64,000 nt of DNA. It comes from DATLED01 sp963750255 (GTDB lineage: Bacteria > Actinomycetota > Acidimicrobiia > Acidimicrobiales > CADCTF01). The position numbers and the translations under genes were made by a program. Positions 47,908-58,314 of this stretch are shown here, one piece after another. The stretch is taken from NCBI GenBank assembly GCA_963750255.1, contig CAVVPZ010000012.1, forward strand, positions 62,001 to 126,000, written 5' to 3'. Numbering within the stretch: position 1 is the first letter of the stretch; each line of letters opens with the position of its first letter. The notes under the pieces were generated by a model that saw nothing but the letters and a program-made list of their open reading frames with translations, was not told the origin of the DNA and did no database searches.

Positions 47908-47954
47908 TTCTGGGCGGGCCGAGCGACCCCAGAGGTCGATTGACCCACCCAGAA
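47908..47954. repeat. Palindromic repeat R1 (left boundary of element 1)
   Basis: 47 bp. Outer arms TTCTGGGCGGG and CCCACCCAGAA (one mismatch), inner stem CGACC / GGTCG. It matches R2 at 44 of 47 positions, and the similarity continues about 10 bp to the left (CTCCTCCT). It lies 46 bp before the PD-(D/E)XK gene and 30 bp upstream of the divergent FAD-subunit start. Confidence 0.85.
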
Positions 47955-48000
47955 GGCGTCGGCGACCGATCGTGTCGCACCCCGATGTGAGGGTGGAGTG

Positions 48001-48958
48001 GTGGACGGAGAGGCCGGGCTCGACCGGCGGATCCTCGCAGCGGTTTCGCGTCGCGGCCGCCGCCTGTTGACCCATGCTGAGCTCGTCGAGGTGGGGGCGA
48101 CAAACAAGGAGATCGAGGGACGCTGCGGATCGCGGCACCCTCCAGCGCATCCACCACGAGGTGTACCTCGTCGGCGCCGGCGAGCTGACCTGGCACGAAC
48201 GCGTGCTGGCCGGCGTGCTCGCGGCGGCGCGACCGCAGCGGCGGACGTGTTCTCGGCCGTCGCCCTCTTCGGCCTCCCGAACTATTCGCCTGGCTCGGTC
48301 CATGTGGAGGTCGCCCACGGAAGGGAGCTCGTGGCTAAGGGCGTCACGGTCCACCGGACCCCGCCGCACTGTGCCGACGACGGTCATCGGCGGCATCCGG
48401 GTCGTGTGTCTGGAAGAGGCACTGTTGCAGGTTGCGCCCTACGTCTCGACCCGCTCGCTCCACCGGTTGCTCACCACGGCGTGGCGCATGAACCAGACGA
48501 CGCCCCGCAAGGTGCTCGTCCACCTTGCCGACCATGGCGGTCGGGGCGTGCGGGGCGTCCGACGGCTGCGGGAGGTCGCCGAGCTCTACGAGGCCACGCG
48601 TCGCGGTCCTGGTAGCGAGGCCGAGGCCGACTTCCTCTTCGACTTTCTCTCCGCCCTCGACGCCGCCGGCATCGAGCAGCCCGAGATGCAGTACGCCATC
48701 CCCATCCGAGGCGGCGCCGAGAAGGTCGTTCCCGACTTCACCTGGCCCGACCGGGGCAAGGTCATCGAGATGAAGGGCCTCTCGGCCCACGGCGACTACG
48801 TCATCCAGGACGACGACAACGAGCGCGAGGAGGCCATCCGCGCCGCCGGATGGGAGCTTGCTGTCGTCACGCCCCGGTCGATGCGTGAACGGCCGGGGGC
48901 CGTCATTGCCCGCCTCCTCCTCTTTCTGGGCGGGCCGAGCGACCCCAGAGGTCGATGA
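48001..48958 (+). CDS. AbiEi-N / PD-(D/E)XK (DUF559-like) nuclease, copy 1, frame-interrupted
   Basis: About 318 residues. The N-terminal winged helix reads LLTHAELVEVGATNKEIEGRC...GTLQRIHHEVYLVGAGELTWHERVLAGVLAAA, the AbiEi antitoxin-type domain. The C-terminal nuclease-like domain has the first acid in GSEAEADFLFDFL, then VVPDFTWPDRGKVIEMKG, preserving PD-(x)n-ExK, and NEREEAIRAAGWELAVVTPRSM. Shifts near 48120, 48235 and 48370. The first 65 bp are identical to copy 2 at 51192. The last residues (FLGGPSDPRGR) and the stop are encoded inside repeat R2. Confidence 0.75.
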
Positions 48959-48970
48959 GCCCACCCAGAA
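48924..48970. repeat. Palindromic repeat R2 (right boundary of element 1)
   Basis: 47 bp, same orientation as R1, differing from it at three positions (34-36 of the repeat). It overlaps the 3' end of the nuclease gene and supplies its TGA (48956-48958). Confidence 0.85.
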
Positions 48971-49024
48971 TTCGGAGCGGGTCTGCCGGGTCGGCGTGGC
49001 TTCACGGCATTCGATCTGACTATG

Positions 49025-49039
49025 GTTCGATGATCGAAC
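49025..49039 (+). promoter_or_regulatory. Perfect 7-1-7 palindrome with G6 tract before a serine hydrolase
   Basis: GTTCGATGATCGAAC is a perfect inverted repeat ending 17 bp before ATG 49057. The six-G run (49047-49052) follows. The downstream AACAATC is also shared with the site at 34565. A common repressor of these genes is likely. Confidence 0.55.
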
Positions 49040-49056
49040 AATCTCCGGGGGGCGAA

Positions 49057-50287
49057 ATGTCGGAAGCACGGGAACTCGAAGCGGTCACCAAGGTCATGAA
49101 CGCGCAGGTCGAGGCGGGGGAGATCTCGGGTGCCATCACCGCCGTCTCCATCGCCGGGGAAGTGGTCCACTTCGCCACCCACGGCTATCGAGATCTCGAG
49201 ACCCGCGAGCCGATGCCGGCCGACGCCATCTTCCGCATGGCGTCGTCGACCAAGCCGGTGGTCGGCGTGGCCGTGATGCAACAGATCGAGCGGGGCACGG
49301 TCGATCCCGACGACAAGGTGTCGAAGTTCATCCCCGAGTTCACCAACACGATGGTGGCGGTCAAGAAGCCGGGCAGCGCGCCCAGCGCCCGAGGCGGCGC
49401 CGACAGCGACGGTGTCGATGGGCGCCGGGTTCGGTCCTGGGGCCGCCGGGCCGCCGCCCGAGGTCGACCTGGTGCCGGCCGAGCGCGACCTGCTCGTCCG
49501 CGACCTGCTCACCCACACCTCGGGGCTGTTGAGCGGCGGGCTCGGCCAGGCCGTCAATACCGTCAAGCGCGAGCGGGGCGACACGCTGGCCAGCTACATC
49601 CCCAAGCTCGGCCAAGTGGCGCTCGACTTCCAGCCCGGCTCTCGGTGGCAGTACAGCCCGGGCACCGGCATCGACGTGCTCGGCCGCATCGTCGAGATCG
49701 TCTCCGGCCAACCCCTCGACCAGTACCTGGTCACGGAGATCTTCGAGCCGACGGGCATGGTCGACACCCACTTCTCCCTGCCCGACGACAAGAAGGACCG
49801 GCTCCTGCCGCTCTATCGACTCGTCGACGACAAGCTCGTCAAGGCCGATCCCAAGATGGCCAACATGATGGCCTCGAGCACCTACTTCAGCGGGTCCGGC
49901 GGGCTGATGAGCACGGCCGGTGACTACCTCCGCTTCGAGCAGATGCTCACCGCTGGCGGCTCGATCGACGGCAATCAGGTGCTCGAGCCAGACACGGTCA
50001 AGCTCATGGCCACCAACCACGTCGGCGACCTCTTCCGGGGCCTCCAGATCCCGGTCGAGGGCATCGGCTTCGGGTACACGGTGCAGGTGGTCCTCGACGC
50101 AGAGAAGGCCAACAGCGCTCGCGGCAACGGCGCCTTCGGCTGGGGCGGCGCGTTCGGCACCATGACGTGGAGCGATCCGAGCCGAAACGTCTCGGGCGTC
50201 TTCTTCGTGCAGCAGCCAAACCTCAAGGTGCGGGCCCGCTTCGAGCGCTCAGTCCGCGCCGCCGTCGACGAGCTCCTCGGGGCCTAG
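49057..50287 (+). CDS. Beta-lactamase-fold serine hydrolase, one frame shift
   Basis: About 409 residues. SxxK in FRMASSTKPVVGVAVMQQIE (about residue 68), HTSGLLSGGLG, the Tyr motif in RWQYSPGTGIDVLGRIVEIVSGQPLDQYLV and a C-terminal GGAFGTMTWSDP strand in place of the KTG motif. This pattern matches EstB/class C-like esterases. A shift near 49420 divides the frame. It lies between the two repeat-bracketed nuclease units and is controlled by the palindrome just upstream. It overlaps the convergent methyltransferase by 4 bp. Confidence 0.75.
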
Positions 50288-50981
50288 CTTCGGGCCACGA
50301 TCAGCCCGTGGCCGGCCTCGGTCAGCTGGGAGAGGTCGCGGGCCAAGATGTCGTTGGCCGGCTGTTCGCCGAGTTCGGATCGGAGGGCGTCGGCTTCGGC
50401 ATGGGCCAAGGCCAGGAAGCGGCCGAGGGTGTCGCGCCAATCGGCGGATTGCTCGTCGCGCTCGATGACGAAACCGGCCTCGGTGAGGGCGGCACGGGGG
50501 TCGACGAGTTGGGGCCCGACCAGCACCAGCCGCCGGCCGGGTCGCAGGATGCGGCCGATCTCGGCGAACGTGGCTTCCAGTTGGGTGGCGAAGTGCAGGG
50601 CATCCAACACGAGCACGGCGTCGGCGACGTCGTCCTCGAGACCGGTGGCCAGGAAGTGACCCTCGACCACCGTGCGCCTCGAGTTGGCGTGCTGGCCGGC
50701 GATCTCGAGGCCGACCGGGAGAGGGATCGACGCCAATCCAGTCACGTCGAGGTGATCGGCGATCCACATGCCGACCTCGCCCCGACCGCAGCCGAGGTCG
50801 ACCATCGTCTCGCCGGGTGACAACTCGAGCGCGGCGGCCACTACTCGAGCGGCCACGACGGCCACATCGTGGTCGGCTCGACGCCTTCGGGCAGCGCCGC
50901 GGACAGCGTCTGCCTTTTGATACGCGAGAGCGTCGGGGACACCGCGCCATGCGACCGATTCCAGCGTTCGCGGTCAATCAT
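50284..50981 (-). CDS. SAM-dependent methyltransferase, one frame shift
   Basis: About 231 residues. Motif I is ETMVDLGCGRGEVGMWIADHL; motif post-I GLEIAGQHA; motif IV region ADAVLVLDALHFA; GRILRPGRRLVLVGP follows. Class I Rossmann methyltransferase. The downstream-most start in the long frame is 50865, but the 40 residues upstream (MIDRERWNRSHGAVSPTLSR... in a shifted frame from ATG 50981) look coding, so the start was placed there with one indel near 50870. Substrate unknown. Confidence 0.65.
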
Positions 50982-51094
50982 GATCGGTTACGGCACGAGG
51001 GAGGTTTCACCGCCGGGAGACTGTAGGCGTGGCGAAGGTGACGCCGTCGATGCACGCCCCCAGCACACCGTCGCCTCGAACGCCCGCCCGACCG

Positions 51095-51140
51095 TTCTGG
51101 GCGGGCTGGACGACCCATCGGTCGATGAGGCCGCCCAGAA
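51095..51140. repeat. Palindromic repeat R3 (left boundary of element 2)
   Basis: 46 bp. Arms TTCTGGGCGG and CCGCCCAGAA are perfect 10-bp inverted repeats; inner stem CGACC / GGTCG. It lies 51 bp before the copy-2 nuclease start, as R1 does before copy 1, and the intervening sequence is also similar (TGTCGCACnCnGATGnGAGG). Confidence 0.85.
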
Positions 51141-51191
51141 CGGATCGGCCGCCAGGGCATTGCTGTCGCACGCGGATGCGAGGGTGGACGG

Positions 51192-52123
51192 GTGGACGGA
51201 GAGGCCGGGCTCGACCGGCGGATCCTCGCAGCGGTTTCGCGTCGCGGCCGCCGCCTTCTCACCCATGCCGAGCTCATCGCGGAAGGAGCGACGAACCGAC
51301 AGATCGAGGTCCGGTGCCAGCGGGGCACCCTCCAACGCATCCACGACGAGGTGTACCTCGCCGGCGCCGGCGCGCTGTCGTGGCACGAACGGCTCGAACG
51401 CCGGCGTCCTCGCCGGCGGGGAGACGGGCGCCGCGGCCGGATTCTCGGCCCTCGCGGCTGCGCGGCCTGCCGGACTACGTGCCGAGGTCGATGCACGTCC
51501 AGGTCGCGCACGGCACGGAGCTCGTCGCCGCCGGGCGTCACCCGCCACCGCAGCCGCCGGGGCGTGCCGACGAAGGTGATCGATGGGATCCGCGTCGTCT
51601 GCCTCGAGGAGGCGCTGCTCCAGGTGGCGGCCAAGCTGCCCGCCCGTCAAGTCCATCGCCTCCTCACGACGCCTGGCGGAAGGTGCACACCACGCCCCGC
51701 AAGGTGCTCCATCCACCTGGAGGCCACGGCGGCCGGGGCGTAAGCGGCGTGCGCCGGCTTCGAGCGGTCGCCGAGCTCTACGACGAGCACCCGCCGGGGT
51801 CCGGGCAGCGAGGCGGAGGCCGACTTTCTCTTCGACTTCCTCGCCGCCCTCGACGCCGCCGCCATCGAGCGACCGGAGCTCCAGCACGTCATCGAGATCC
51901 GAGACGGCACCGAGCGGGTGGTCCCCGACTTCACCTGGCCCCGCCGGCGGTCGGTCATCGAGATGAAGGGCCTCGCGGCCCACGGGGACTAGTCGTCCAG
52001 GACGAGGACAACGAGCGCGAGTCCGACATCCGGGCCGCAGGCTGGCGGCTCGCGACGCCATCACCCCTCGGGCCATGCGGGAGCGGCCCGGCCGGACGAT
52101 CGCCCGCCTCGTCGAGTTCCTAG
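51192..52123 (+). CDS. AbiEi-N / PD-(D/E)XK (DUF559-like) nuclease, copy 2, frame-interrupted
   Basis: Paralogue of the gene at 48001, with the first 65 bp identical. N-terminal LLTHAELIAEGATNRQIEVRCQRGTLQRIHDEVYLAGAGALSWHERL; C-terminal GSEAEADFLFDFLAALDAAAIERPELQ and VVPDFTWPRRRSVIEMKGLAAHGD, so the PD and ExK residues persist. Numerous single-base shifts, including a deletion that creates a TAG at 51990. The 3' end is uncertain: the repaired frame may run through R4. The C-terminal domain is roughly three-quarters identical to copy 1 by eye. Confidence 0.7.
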
Positions 52124-52148
52124 AGCAGCCACTCGCCGACTCGCAACG

Positions 52149-52193
52149 AACTGGGCGCAGGGCGACCTATGAGGTCGATCAGCCCGCCCAGAA
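52149..52193. repeat. Palindromic repeat R4 (right boundary of element 2, diverged)
   Basis: 45 bp in the same orientation as R1-R3. The right half (GAGGTCGATCAGCCCGCCC) matches closely; the left arm is degraded (AACTGGGCGCAGG). It ends 11 bp before the gltD stop. Confidence 0.7.
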
Positions 52194-52204
52194 CGAGGCC
52201 AGGG

Positions 52205-53648
52205 CTACGGGACGAGCGGCGCCGGCAGGAGGGTCTCGCCCATGAGGTGGCGGTCGACGGCGGCGGCGCACGAGCGACCTTCGGCGATGGCCCACACGAT
52301 GAGGGACTGGCCGCGGCCCATGTCGCCGGCGACGAACACGCCGTCGACGTCGGTGGCCCACGTCGAGTCGCGGGCGACGTTGCCGCGGTCGGTCAAGCTC
52401 GACGCCGAGCGTCGTCGAGCAGGCCGCCCTGCTCGGGGCCGACGAAGCCCATGGCCAGGTAGACCCGTTCGCACTCGAGCTCGAAGTCGGTGCCCTCGAC
52501 CTTGTCGAACTTGCCCGTCGACCATCTCGACCTCGTGGGCCCGCAGCGCCCGCACGTTGCCGTCCGTCGTCGCCGAGGAAGCACTCGGTGTTGACGGAGA
52601 ACACGCGCTCGCCGCCCTCCTCGTGGGCCGACGACACCCGGAACATGCAGCGGCCACGTCGGCCACGGCGTCGAGTCGGCCCGGGTCTCGGGCGGCCTCG
52701 GCATGATCTCGAACTGGTGGATCGACGTGGCGCCCTGGCGGATGGCGGTGCCGAGGCAGTCGGCGCCGGTGTCGCCGCCGCCGATGATGACGACCCGCTT
52801 GCCCTCGCGACGTGATCGGGCGGCGTCGTCGAGGTCGCCCTGCTGCACCTTGTTGGCGCCGGGCAGGTACTCCATGGCCTGGTAGATGCCCGTGAGCTCG
52901 CGCCCCGGGATGGGCAGGTCGCGCCACGCCGTGGCGCCGCCGGCCAACACGACGGCGTCGAACTCGGCCCGCAGCTCCTCGACGGTGACGTCGACGCCGA
53001 CGTTCACGCCGGTGCGGAACTCGGTGCCCTCGGCCGTCCATCTGCTCGAGGCGGCGGTCGAGGAACCTCTTCTCCATCTTGAACTCGGGGATGCCGTAGC
53101 GCATGAGCCCGCCGATGCGGTCGGCCCGCTCGAACACGACCACGTCGTGGCCGGCCCGGGTCAGCTGCTGGGCGGCGGCCAGGCCCGACGGCCCGGACCC
53201 GACGACGGCGACCCGCTTGCCCGTCTTCGACCTCGGGCATGACGGGCGCGACCCAGCCCTCGGCCCACGCCCGCTCGATGATCTCGACCTCGACCTGCTT
53301 GATCGTGACCGGGTCCTGGTTGATGCCGAGCACGCAGGCCGCCTCGCACGGCGCCGGGCACAGCCGCCCGGTGAACTCGGGGAAGTTGTTGGTGGCGTGC
53401 AGCCGCTCGATGGCGTCCTGCCAGTTGTCGCGGTAGACGAGGTCGTTCCAGTCGGGGATGAGGTTGCCGAGCGGGCAGCCGTTGTTGCAGAACGGGATGC
53501 CGCAGTCCATGCAGCGCGACGCCTGGGTCTCGAGCGCGTCCTCGGGGAACGGCTCGTAGACCTCGTTCCAGTCGAGGATGCGCACCGGCACGGGCCGGCG
53601 GGTGGGCGTCTCCCGCTCGTGCTTCAGGAAGCCGGTGACCTCACCCAC
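52205..53648 (-). CDS. gltD: Glutamate synthase small subunit, frame-interrupted
   Basis: About 480 residues. N-terminal Fe-S domain: SRCMDCGIPFCNNGCPLGNLIPDWNDL and LCPAPCEAACVLGI. Two nucleotide-binding folds: RVAVVGSGPSGLAAAQQL-like region with HDVVVFERADRIGGLMRYGIPEFKMEK, and RVVIIGGGDTGADCLGTAIRQGA. It ends VFVAGDMGRGQSLIVWAIAEGR. It feeds NADPH electrons to GltB. GTG 53648 overlaps the gltB stop by 8 bp. At least six single-base shifts. Confidence 0.82.
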
Positions 53649-56600
53649 GGCTGGCCACCATGATCGCCTCGTCCACGGAAAGTCCCTTCTCCTCGGCCGA
53701 TGGCGGCCGCTTCGAGCACCCGCTTGTAGTCCTTGGGCATCACCTTCACGAAGTGACGCAACTGTTCGTGCCACCGGGCCAGCAGCCGTTCGGCCACCGG
53801 CGACCCGGTCTCGGTCTGCGTGGCGGCGGACCGCCGCCCGCAGCCACTCCCGGTCGTCGTCGTCGAGCGGGTCGAGGTCGACCATCTCGCCGTTGAGGTT
53901 GCCGGCGAAGCTCGGTCGTCGGGGTCGTGGATGTAGGCGATGCCGCCCGACATCCCGGCGCCGAAGTTGCGGCCCGGTCGGGCCGAGCACGACCACCCGG
54001 CCGCCGGTCATGTATTCACAGCCGTGGTCGCCGACGCCCTCGACGACGGCGGTGGCGCCGGAGTTGCGCACGCAGAACCGTTCGCCGACCTTGCCCCGCA
54101 GGTAGGCCTCGCCGCCCGGTCGCCCCGTAGAGGATGACGTTGCCGGCGATGATGTTGTCCTCGGCCACGAAGCTCTCGTGCGAGGTCGCCGGCGGGCGCA
54201 CGATGATGCGCCCGCCCGAGAGGCCCTTGCCCACGTAGTCGTTGGCGTCGCCGGACAGCCGCAGGGTGATGCCCTGGGCAGGAAGGCCCCGAACGACTGG
54301 CCGGCCGACCCGGTCATGTTGAAGACGATCGTGTCGTCGGGCAGGCCGGCGGCGCGGTAGCGCTTGGTGAGCTCGTAGCCGAGCATCGTGCCGACGGTGC
54401 GGTTGACGTTGCGCACCTCGATGTCGGCCGCGCACCTTCTCGCCCCGCTCGAGGGCCGGCTCGGCCAGCTCGATGAGCCGGTTGTCGAGGGCCCGGTCGA
54501 GGCCATGGTCCTGGGTCTGGGTCTGGTACGGCTTGGTGCCCTCGGGCACCGGCGGCATGTCGAGGATCGGCGACGAGGTCGAGGCCGGCCGCCTTCCAGT
54601 GGTCGACGGCGGTCGTCGGTGTCGATGACGTCGGCGCTGACCGATGGCCTCTGCGATCGAGCGGAACCCGAGCTCGGCCAGCAGCTCGCGCACCTCCTCG
54701 GCGATGTACTCGAAGAAGGTGACGACGAACTCGGGCTTGCCGCTGTAGCGCGAGCGCGCAGCTCCTCGTTCTGCGTGGCGATGCCGACCGGACAGGTGTC
54801 GAGGTGGCAGACCCGCATCATGATGCAGCCGCTCACCACCAGCGGGGCGGTGGCGAAGCCGAACTCCTCGGCCCCGAGCAGCGCGGCGATGACGACGTCG
54901 CGGCCGGTCTTGAGCTGCCCGTCGACCTGCACGACGATGCGGTCGCGCAGCCCGTTCAGCAACAACGTCTGCTGCGTCTCGGCCAGACCGAGCTCCCACG
55001 GCGCGCCCGCGTGCTTCAGCGAGGTCAGCGGCGAAGCGCCCGTGCCGCCGTCGTGGCCGCAGATCAGCACCACGTCGGCGTGGGCCTTGGACACGCCGGC
55101 GGCGACCGTGCCGACGCCCGACCTCGGCCACCAGCTTCACGTGGATGCGGCGCCTGGGGGTTGGCGTTCTTGAGGTCGTGGATCAGCTGCGCCAGGTCCT
55201 CGATCGAATAGATGTCGTGGTGGGGCGGGGGGCTGATGAGCCCCACGCCGGTGCGTCGTCCCCCGGGTCTTGGCGATCCAGGGGTAGATCTTGAAGCCCG
55301 GCAGCTGGCCGCCCTCGCCCGGCTTGGCGCCCTGGGCCATCTTGATCTGGATGTCGTCGGAGTTGACGAGGTACTCACTCGTCACGCCGAAGCGACCCGA
55401 CGCCACCTGCTTGATCGAGCTGCGCCGCTCGGGGTCGAAGAGCCGCTCGGCGTCTTCGCCACCCTCGCCGGTGTTGGACTTGGCCCCGATCGAGTTCATG
55501 GCCACGGCCAGCGTCGAGTGGGCCTCCATGCTGATGGAGCCATACGACATGGCGCCGGTGCTGAACCGCTTGACGATCTCGCTACCGGTTCGACCTCGTC
55601 GATCGGCACCGGCGGGCGGGCGCCGTCCTTGAACCGGAACAGGCCCCGCAGCGTGGCCAACTTCGACGACTGGTCGTTGACCAGCGCGGTGTACTCCTTG
55701 AAGATCTTGTACTGCTTGGTGCGGGTGCCGTGCTGGAGGCGGAACACGGTCTCGGGGTTGAACAAGTGGTGCTCGCCCTCGCGCCGCCACTGGTACTCGC
55801 CGCCGCCCTGCAGCTCGCGGTGGGCCAACTCGGCGGGCCGGTCGGGCCACGCCACGCGATGCCGCGCCGCGACCTCGGCCGCCAACTCGTCGAGGCCGAC
55901 CCCGCCGAGGCGACTGACGGTGCCGACGAAGTACTCGTCGACCAAGTCCTGGCCGAGCCCGATGGCTTCGAACACCTGGGCGCCGGTGTAGGAGGCGACG
56001 GTGCTGATGCCCATCTTCGACATCACCTTGAGCACGCCCTTGCCGGCGCGCCTTGATGTAGTTGCGCACGGCCTTGCGTTACGGTGACGCCCTCGATCAC
56101 GCCGGTGCGGATCTCGTCCTCGATGGTCTCGAAGGCGAGGTAGGGATTGACGGCGGCGGCGCCGTACCCAATGAGCAGGGCCATGTGATGGACCTCGCGA
56201 GCGTCGCCGCACTCGACCACGAGGCCGACCCGCGTCGCGGGTCTTCTCCCGGATCAGGTGGTGGTGGACGGCGGCTGGTCAGCAACAGGCTCGGGATCGG
56301 CGCCATGCGTGGCGCTCGAGTGGCGGTCGCTGAGGATGATGATGCTCGCGCCGAGGTTGACGGCTTCGGTGACCTTGACCCGGATGCGACTCGAGGGCAC
56401 GGCGCATGCCCTCGCCGCCCTCGGCCACGGGGTAGAGGCCGTCGATGGCGTAGCGACTTCCAGCCGGGCTGGGCCGGCCCTCGTCGTTGATGTAGAGCAG
56501 CTTGGCCAGCTCGTCGTTGGAGATGACCGGGTAGGGGAGCGCGATCTGCGCGGGCGCTCTCGGGCGTCGGCGCCAGCAGGTTGCGCTCGGGGCCGAGGCG

Positions 56601-58234
56601 GTTGCCGAGGCTGGTGACGAGCTCTTCGCGGATGGCGTCGAGGGGCGGGTTGGTCACCTGGGCGAAGAGCTGGCTGAAGTAGTCGAACAACAGCCGCGGC
56701 CGGTCGCTCAGCACCGCGATCGGCGTGTCGGTGCCCATCGAGCCGATGGGCTCGCCGCCGGTCTTGGCCATGGGCGCCAGGATGAACTTGAGCTCTTCGG
56801 TGGTGTAGCCGAACAGGCGCTGGTGGCGGATCACGCGTGCCGTGCTGCGGGGTGAGGAAGTCCTTGTCGGCGCAAGGTCCTCGAGGTGGACGAGGTTGTC
56901 GTGGAGCCAGTCGCCGTACGGGTGCTCGGCGGCGAGGGCGGACTTGATCTCCTCGTCGTCGACGATGCGGCCCTGGCTGGTGTCGACGAGGAACATCTTC
57001 CCGGGCTGCAGCCGGCCCTTGCGCACGACGGTCTTGACACGTCGACGTCGAGCACGCCGACCTCGCTGGCCATGACGACGAGCCCGTCCTCGGTCACCCA
57101 GTAGCGGGAGGGACGCAGGCCGTTGCGGTCGAGCACGGCGCCGATGACCGTGCCGTCGGTGAAGGCGACGCTGGCCGGGCCGTCCCACGGCTCCATGAGG
57201 CTGGCGTGGTACTGGTAGAACGCCCGCTTCTCGGCGCTCATCGACTCGTGGTTCTCCCAGGCCTCCGGGATCATCATGAGCACGGCGTGGGGGAGGCTGA
57301 CGGCCGCCGAGGTGCAGCAACTCGAGCACCTCGTCGAAGCGGGCGGTGTCGCTGCCGCCGGGCGTGCAGATCGGGAAGATCCGCTCGAGGTCGCCGGGCA
57401 GCAGGTCGCTCTCGAGCAGCGCCTCACGGGCCCGCATCCAGTTCTGGTTGCCCTGCACCGTGTTGATCTCGCCGTTGTGGGCGACGTAGCGGTACGGGTG
57501 GGCGAGCGGCCAGCTCGGGAACGTGTTGGTGCTGAACCGCGAGTGGACCAGCGCCAGCGCCGAAGTCCATCCGCTCGTCGGTGAGGTCGGGGAAGAACTC
57601 GGGCAGCTGCGGGCACCGTCAGCATCCCCTTGTAGATCAGCGTCCGGCAGCTGAAGCTCGGGAAGTAGACCTTGGTGTCGCCGGTGTCGTCGGCGCTCCC
57701 GCCGACCTCGTGCTCGATCCGCTTGCGCAGGATGAACGCCCGCCGTTCGAGGTCCAATCGGTGTCTGGTAGCTGCCGACGAACAGCTGACGATGAACGTC
57801 GGCTCGCACGTCGGCCGCGCCCTGTGCCGAGCATGTCGTCGACGACGGGCACGTCACGCCACCCGAGCAGCGTCAGACCCTCGCTCTAGACCACCTTGTC
57901 GATGGCCTCCTGGGCTGCGTCGCCCGCCGGGATCGGCGGTGAGGAAGCCGATGCCGGTGGCGTACTGCCCCACCGGCGGCAGCTCGAAGCCGGCTCGCAC
58001 GACCGCCCGCAGGAATGCGTCGGGCATCTGCAGGAGGATCCCGGCGCCGTCACCGGTATTCGTCTCGGCGCCTGCGGCGCCCCGGTGCTCGAGGTTGCAC
58101 AGCGCCTCGATGCCGCGCTCGACGATGCGGTGGCTCTTGCGGCCGTGCATGTCGGCGACGAACGCGACGCCACAGGCATCATGCTCGAACGCGGGGTCAT
58201 ACAGACCCTGGGGGGCAGGGAGATCAGGGTTCAC
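53641..58234 (-). CDS. gltB: Glutamate synthase large subunit, heavily frame-interrupted
   Basis: About 1,530 residues, the normal GltB length. N-terminal class II amidotransferase with catalytic Cys in FEHDACGVAFVADM; the FMN domain has STGAMSYGSISMEAHSTLA, NTGEGGEDAERLF, QIKMAQGAKPGEGGQLPG, ICGHDGGTGASPLTSLKHAG; the 3Fe-4S site is CIMMRVCHLDTCPVGIATQ; the beta-helix end has FNMTGSAGQSFGAF and GERFCVRNSGATAVVEGVG. It makes glutamate from glutamine and 2-oxoglutarate. More than fifteen single-base shifts, which in an essential-type gene point to sequence errors. Confidence 0.85.
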
Positions 58235-58314
58235 GGTCGTCCTCTTCGGGCTGGGATGCGTTGTTGCCTGCCCGGGACGACGTTGGCCCTGCAGAACTGC
58301 GGATGAAGGTTAGC

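Noticed and set aside
49025..49039. Second LexA box
   Set aside because: The half-sites are GTTCGA...TCGAAC, the reverse order of the SOS consensus TCGAAC-N4-GTTCGA.
47908..52193. A CRISPR array based on the repeated 46-bp units
   Set aside because: Only four copies exist, about 1-2 kb apart with genes between them, and no cas genes are seen.
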